From: Fusobacterium_C necrophorum_A
Lineage (GTDB): Bacteria > Fusobacteriota > Fusobacteriia > Fusobacteriales > Fusobacteriaceae
Length of the DNA: 46,935 nucleotides
Assembly (NCBI RefSeq): GCF_004134945.1
Contig: NZ_SBAP01000022.1
Coordinates: forward strand, 1 to 46,935
Direction: 5' to 3'
The notes under the pieces were generated by a model. The model had not been told where the DNA came from, did no database searches, and saw only the letters and a list, made by a program, of their open reading frames with translations. Numbering within the stretch: the stretch's first letter is position 1; each line of letters starts with the position of its first letter. Positions 43,699-46,935 of this stretch are shown here, in pieces. The position numbers were made by a program, and so were the translations under genes.

Positions 43699-44067
43699 AT
43701 GCCTACTCTAAGTCAATTAGTTAAAAATGGAAGAGACACATTGGTGGAAAAGAAAAAATCACCAGCATTACACGGTAACCCACAAAGAAGAGGAGTGTGT
43801 GTGAGAGTTTATACAACAACTCCTAAGAAGCCGAACTCAGCTTTGAGAAAAGTTGCCAGAGTAAAATTAACAAATGGAATTGAAGTAACTTGCTATATTC
43901 CTGGAGAAGGACACAACTTACAAGAACACTCAATCGTTTTGGTAAGAGGAGGAAGAACAAAAGATTTACCGGGGGTAAGATATAAGATTATCAGAGGTGC
44001 ATTGGATACTGCCGGTGTAGCGAAGAGAAAACAAGCAAGATCAAAATATGGAGCGAAAAAAGCGTAA
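43699..44067 (+). CDS. rpsL: 30S ribosomal protein S12
   Basis: 122 residues, the decoding-centre protein. The conserved TTTPKKPNSALRKVARV loop is intact with Lys at position 43, the site where changes give streptomycin resistance, so the protein is of the sensitive type there. GGAAGGAGGG precedes the ATG. First gene of the str operon. Confidence 0.98.
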   Translation: MPTLSQLVKNGRDTLVEKKKSPALHGNPQRRGVCVRVYTTTPKKPNSALRKVARVKLTNGIEVTCYIPGEGHNLQEHSIVLVRGGRTKDLPGVRYKIIRGALDTAGVAKRKQARSKYGAKKA

Positions 44068-44087
44068 TTTAAGGAGGTGAACAGTTC

Positions 44088-44558
44088 ATGTCAAGAAGAA
44101 GAGCAGCGGTAAAAAGAGATGTATTACCAGACTCTAGATATTCAGACAAAGTGGTAACTAAGGTTATCAACTCAATCATGTTAGATGGAAAGAAAGCGAT
44201 TGCAGAAGGAATTTTCTATGGTGCAATGGATATAATAAAGGAAAAAACTGGTCAAGAGGGGTATGACGTTTTCAAACAAGCTTTAGAAAATATTAAACCT
44301 CAAATTGAAGTAAGATCAAGAAGAATCGGAGGGGCTACTTACCAAGTTCCGGTAGAAGTAAGAGCAGATAGACAACAAACATTGGCTATTCGATGGCTTA
44401 CTCTATACACTAGACAAAGAAAAGAATATGGAATGGTTGAAAAATTAGCAGCGGAATTGATTGCAGCAGCGAATAATGAAGGAGCTACTATTAAGAAAAA
44501 AGAAGATACTTATAAAATGGCAGAGGCAAACAGAGCTTTCGCACACTATAAGATCTAG
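44088..44558 (+). CDS. rpsG: 30S ribosomal protein S7
   Basis: 156 residues, a 16S rRNA-binding primary assembly protein. Typical wording: MSRRRAAVKRDVLPDSRYSD, IEVRSRRIGGATYQVPVEVR, and EANRAFAHYKI at the end. AAGGAGGTGA precedes the ATG; 20 nt after rpsL. Confidence 0.98.
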   Translation: MSRRRAAVKRDVLPDSRYSDKVVTKVINSIMLDGKKAIAEGIFYGAMDIIKEKTGQEGYDVFKQALENIKPQIEVRSRRIGGATYQVPVEVRADRQQTLAIRWLTLYTRQRKEYGMVEKLAAELIAAANNEGATIKKKEDTYKMAEANRAFAHYKI

Positions 44559-44584
44559 TTTGGAAATCGAGGAGGAAATATTTA

Positions 44585-46666
44585 ATGGCTAGGAAAGTAT
44601 CACTGGATATGACTAGAAACGTTGGAATCATGGCTCACATCGATGCAGGGAAAACGACAACGACAGAAAGAATTCTGTTTTTTACCGGAGTAGAAAGAAA
44701 ACTTGGGGAAGTTCATGAAGGACAAGCAACTATGGACTGGATGGAACAGGAACAAGAAAGAGGAATTACAATTACATCTGCAGCGACTACATGTTTTTGG
44801 CGAGAACATAGAGTTAACATTATAGATACACCAGGACACGTGGACTTCACAGTGGAAGTAGAAAGATCATTGAGAGTATTGGATGGAGCCGTAGCTGTAT
44901 TCTCAGCAGTAGACGGGGTACAACCACAATCAGAAACTGTTTGGAGACAAGCAGATAAATACCAAGTTCCAAGAATAGCATTTTTCAATAAAATGGATAG
45001 AATCGGAGCGAACTTCGAAATGTGTGTTTCTGATATTCGAGAAAAATTAGGATCCAACCCTGTACCAATTCAATTACCAATTGGAGCGGAAGATCAATTC
45101 GAAGGAATTGTGGATTTGATTGAAATGAAGGAAATTGTTTGGGGAGCAGACTCAGACAACGGACAAGTTTTCGAAGTAAGAGAAGTAAGAGAAAGCCTGA
45201 AAGAAGCGGCAGAAGAAGCAAGACAATATATGCTGGAATCTGTGGTGGAAACAAGTGATGAATTGATGGAAAAATTCTTCGGAGGAGAAGAAATCACGGT
45301 AGAAGAAATCAGAGCAGCACTAAGAGTTGCTACGATTGCAAATACTATTGTACCGGTAACTTGTGGAACTGCTTTTAAAAACAAAGGAGTTCAACCTTTA
45401 TTGGACGCCATTGTAGACTATATGCCGGCACCTACAGATGTAGCTATGGTAGCGGGAACCGATCCTAAAGATCCGGACAAAGAATTGGATAGACAAATGT
45501 CTGACGACGCTCCATTCGCAGCTTTAGCATTTAAGGTTATGACAGACCCGTTTGTAGGAAGATTGACATTCTTCCGAGTATATGCGGGAATTGTGGAAAA
45601 AGGATCTTATGTATTGAACTCTACAAAAGGGAAAAAGGAAAGAATGGGAAGATTGCTTCAAATGCATGCAAACAAAAGGGAAGAAATTGATGTGGTATAC
45701 TGTGGAGATATTGCAGCGGCAGTAGGATTGAAAGATACCACAACAGGAGATACTCTTTGTGCAGAAAATGCTCCTATTGTATTAGAAAAAATGGAATTCC
45801 CGGAACCGGTTATTTCGGTTGCCGTAGAACCAAAAACAAAGGCTGACCAAGAAAAAATGGGAATTGCTTTGTCGAAGTTGGCAGAAGAAGACCCTACTTT
45901 CCGAGTAAGAACCGATGAAGAGACCGGTCAAACAATTATCTCAGGAATGGGAGAATTGCACTTGGAAATCATTGTAGATAGAATGAAGAGAGAATTTAAG
46001 GTAGAATCTAATGTAGGAAAACCTCAAGTTGCTTATCGAGAAACGATTACAAAATCTGTAGATCAAGAAGTAAAATATGCAAAACAATCCGGAGGACGAG
46101 GACAATACGGACATGTTAAGGTTACTATTGAACCAAATCCAGGAAAAGAATTTGAATTTGTGAATAAGATTACAGGAGGAGTGATTCCTAAGGAATACAT
46201 TCCGGCTGTAGAAAAAGGATGTAGAGAAGCATTGGAATCAGGGGTTGTTGCAGGATATCCTATGGTAGATGTCAAAGTGACTCTTTATGACGGGTCTTAC
46301 CACGAAGTCGATTCCTCAGAAATGGCATTTAAAATTGCAGGGTCTATGGCATTGAAACAAGGAGCCGGAAAAGCAGCTGCCGTTATTTTGGAACCGGTAT
46401 TTAAGGTAGAAGTAACCACTCCGGAAGAATATATGGGAGACATCATTGGAGATTTGAACTCAAGAAGAGGAATGGTTTCCGGAATGATCGACAGAAATGG
46501 AGCAAAAATTATTACTGCGAAAGTACCTTTATCTGAAATGTTCGGATATGCAACCGACTTACGATCTAAGTCACAAGGAAGAGCAACATATTCATGGGAA
46601 TTCTCAGAATATATTCAAGTTCCGGCATCTATCCAAAAAGCAATTCAAGAAGAAAGAGGAAAATAA
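44585..46666 (+). CDS. fusA: Elongation factor G
   Basis: 693 residues, the translocation GTPase. G1 is AHIDAGKTT (17-25), G2 region RGITITSAATT, G3 DTPGHVDF, G4 FNKMDRIG. Domains IV and V follow, with SGGRGQYGHV and GYATDLRSKSQGRATYSWEF. Full length for the family. GAGGAGG precedes the ATG. Confidence 0.98.
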   Translation: MARKVSLDMTRNVGIMAHIDAGKTTTTERILFFTGVERKLGEVHEGQATMDWMEQEQERGITITSAATTCFWREHRVNIIDTPGHVDFTVEVERSLRVLDGAVAVFSAVDGVQPQSETVWRQADKYQVPRIAFFNKMDRIGANFEMCVSDIREKLGSNPVPIQLPIGAEDQFEGIVDLIEMKEIVWGADSDNGQVFEVREVRESLKEAAEEARQYMLESVVETSDELMEKFFGGEEITVEEIRAALRVATIANTIVPVTCGTAFKNKGVQPLLDAIVDYMPAPTDVAMVAGTDPKDPDKELDRQMSDDAPFAALAFKVMTDPFVGRLTFFRVYAGIVEKGSYVLNSTKGKKERMGRLLQMHANKREEIDVVYCGDIAAAVGLKDTTTGDTLCAENAPIVLEKMEFPEPVISVAVEPKTKADQEKMGIALSKLAEEDPTFRVRTDEETGQTIISGMGELHLEIIVDRMKREFKVESNVGKPQVAYRETITKSVDQEVKYAKQSGGRGQYGHVKVTIEPNPGKEFEFVNKITGGVIPKEYIPAVEKGCREALESGVVAGYPMVDVKVTLYDGSYHEVDSSEMAFKIAGSMALKQGAGKAAAVILEPVFKVEVTTPEEYMGDIIGDLNSRRGMVSGMIDRNGAKIITAKVPLSEMFGYATDLRSKSQGRATYSWEFSEYIQVPASIQKAIQEERGK

Positions 46667-46700
46667 TAAAAATTATATATAATTTATAGGAGGATTGAAA

Positions 46701-46935
46701 ATGGCAAAAGAAAAATATGAAAGAAGTAAACCGCATGTAAACATCGGAACAATTGGACACGTTGACCATGGAAAGACAACTACCACAGCAGCAATTTCCA
46801 AAGTGTTATCTGACTTAGGATTGGCACAAAAAGTAGATTTTGACAAAATTGACGTAGCTCCGGAAGAAAGAGAAAGAGGAATTACCATCAATACCTCTCA
46901 TATCGAATATGAAACGGAAGCAAGACACTATGCGC
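46701..46935 (+). CDS. tuf: Elongation factor Tu (3' end outside window)
   Basis: The first 78 codons. The GTP-binding G1 motif GHVDHGKTT is at residues 19-27, with VAPEERERGITI in the switch I region. It carries aminoacyl-tRNA to the ribosome. AGGAGG precedes the ATG; 34 nt after fusA, the usual str-operon order. Confidence 0.97.
   Translation, partial: MAKEKYERSKPHVNIGTIGHVDHGKTTTTAAISKVLSDLGLAQKVDFDKIDVAPEERERGITINTSHIEYETEARHYA

Noticed and set aside
1..46935. tRNA, rRNA or complete insertion sequences
   Set aside because: I looked for T-arm-like GGTTCGAATC patterns, rRNA-like stretches and transposase motifs on both strands and found none that stand up.

Overview
The window is a stretch of low-GC chromosome from an anaerobic, Gram-negative-type bacterium, most likely a Fusobacterium (perhaps of the F. 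necrophorum group). This is inferred from the AT-rich sequence with strong GGAGG ribosome sites, a patatin phospholipase fused to an outer-membrane barrel (the FplA-type Vd autotransporter known from Fusobacterium), an oxygen-independent cobalamin pathway, and a 2-hydroxyacyl-CoA dehydratase/EtfAB fermentation cluster. No similarity search was run; family calls come from recognised motifs and gene context.

Layout. 1-1236: 3' part of a sigma-54 activator. 1402-7097 (minus): housekeeping genes sepF-like, nrnA, rnmV, an esterase, asnS, a DUF896 protein and a SEDS polymerase. 7247-8885: a queuosine-precursor transporter convergent with holA. 8979-10514: an orphan two-domain ABC permease whose 3' end overlaps cobQ. 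10501-25033: a long plus-strand cobalamin cluster in the order cobQ, cbiB, cobD, cbiA, cbiC, cbiD, cbiE, cbiT, cbiL, cbiF, cbiG, cbiH, cbiJ. It covers most of corrin ring synthesis by the cobalt-early route and the aminopropanol arm. Its intergenic gaps hold decayed genes (a VOC protein, a Fic C-terminus, another winged-helix C-terminus), an intact RhuM-family gene and a group of palindromes.

25063-31775: a C-terminal remnant of an iron-type ABC permease, the patatin autotransporter, an ABC-F ATPase and a YkvI-family transporter. 31882-38515 (minus): an operon, read etfB, etfA, family III CoA-transferase, two dehydratase subunits, acyl-CoA dehydrogenase, transporter. It fits reductive fermentation of a 2-hydroxy acid (2-hydroxyacyl-CoA to enoyl-CoA to acyl-CoA). 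A FadR-type GntR regulator lies just upstream with operator-like sites between.

40112-43225 (minus): metY followed by a gene that fuses homoserine O-acyltransferase (MetA) to an aspartate kinase without ACT domains, the most unusual gene here. 43617 to the end: promoter and start of the str operon, rpsL, rpsG, fusA and the first 78 codons of tuf. No tRNA, rRNA, CRISPR array or complete insertion sequence was seen.
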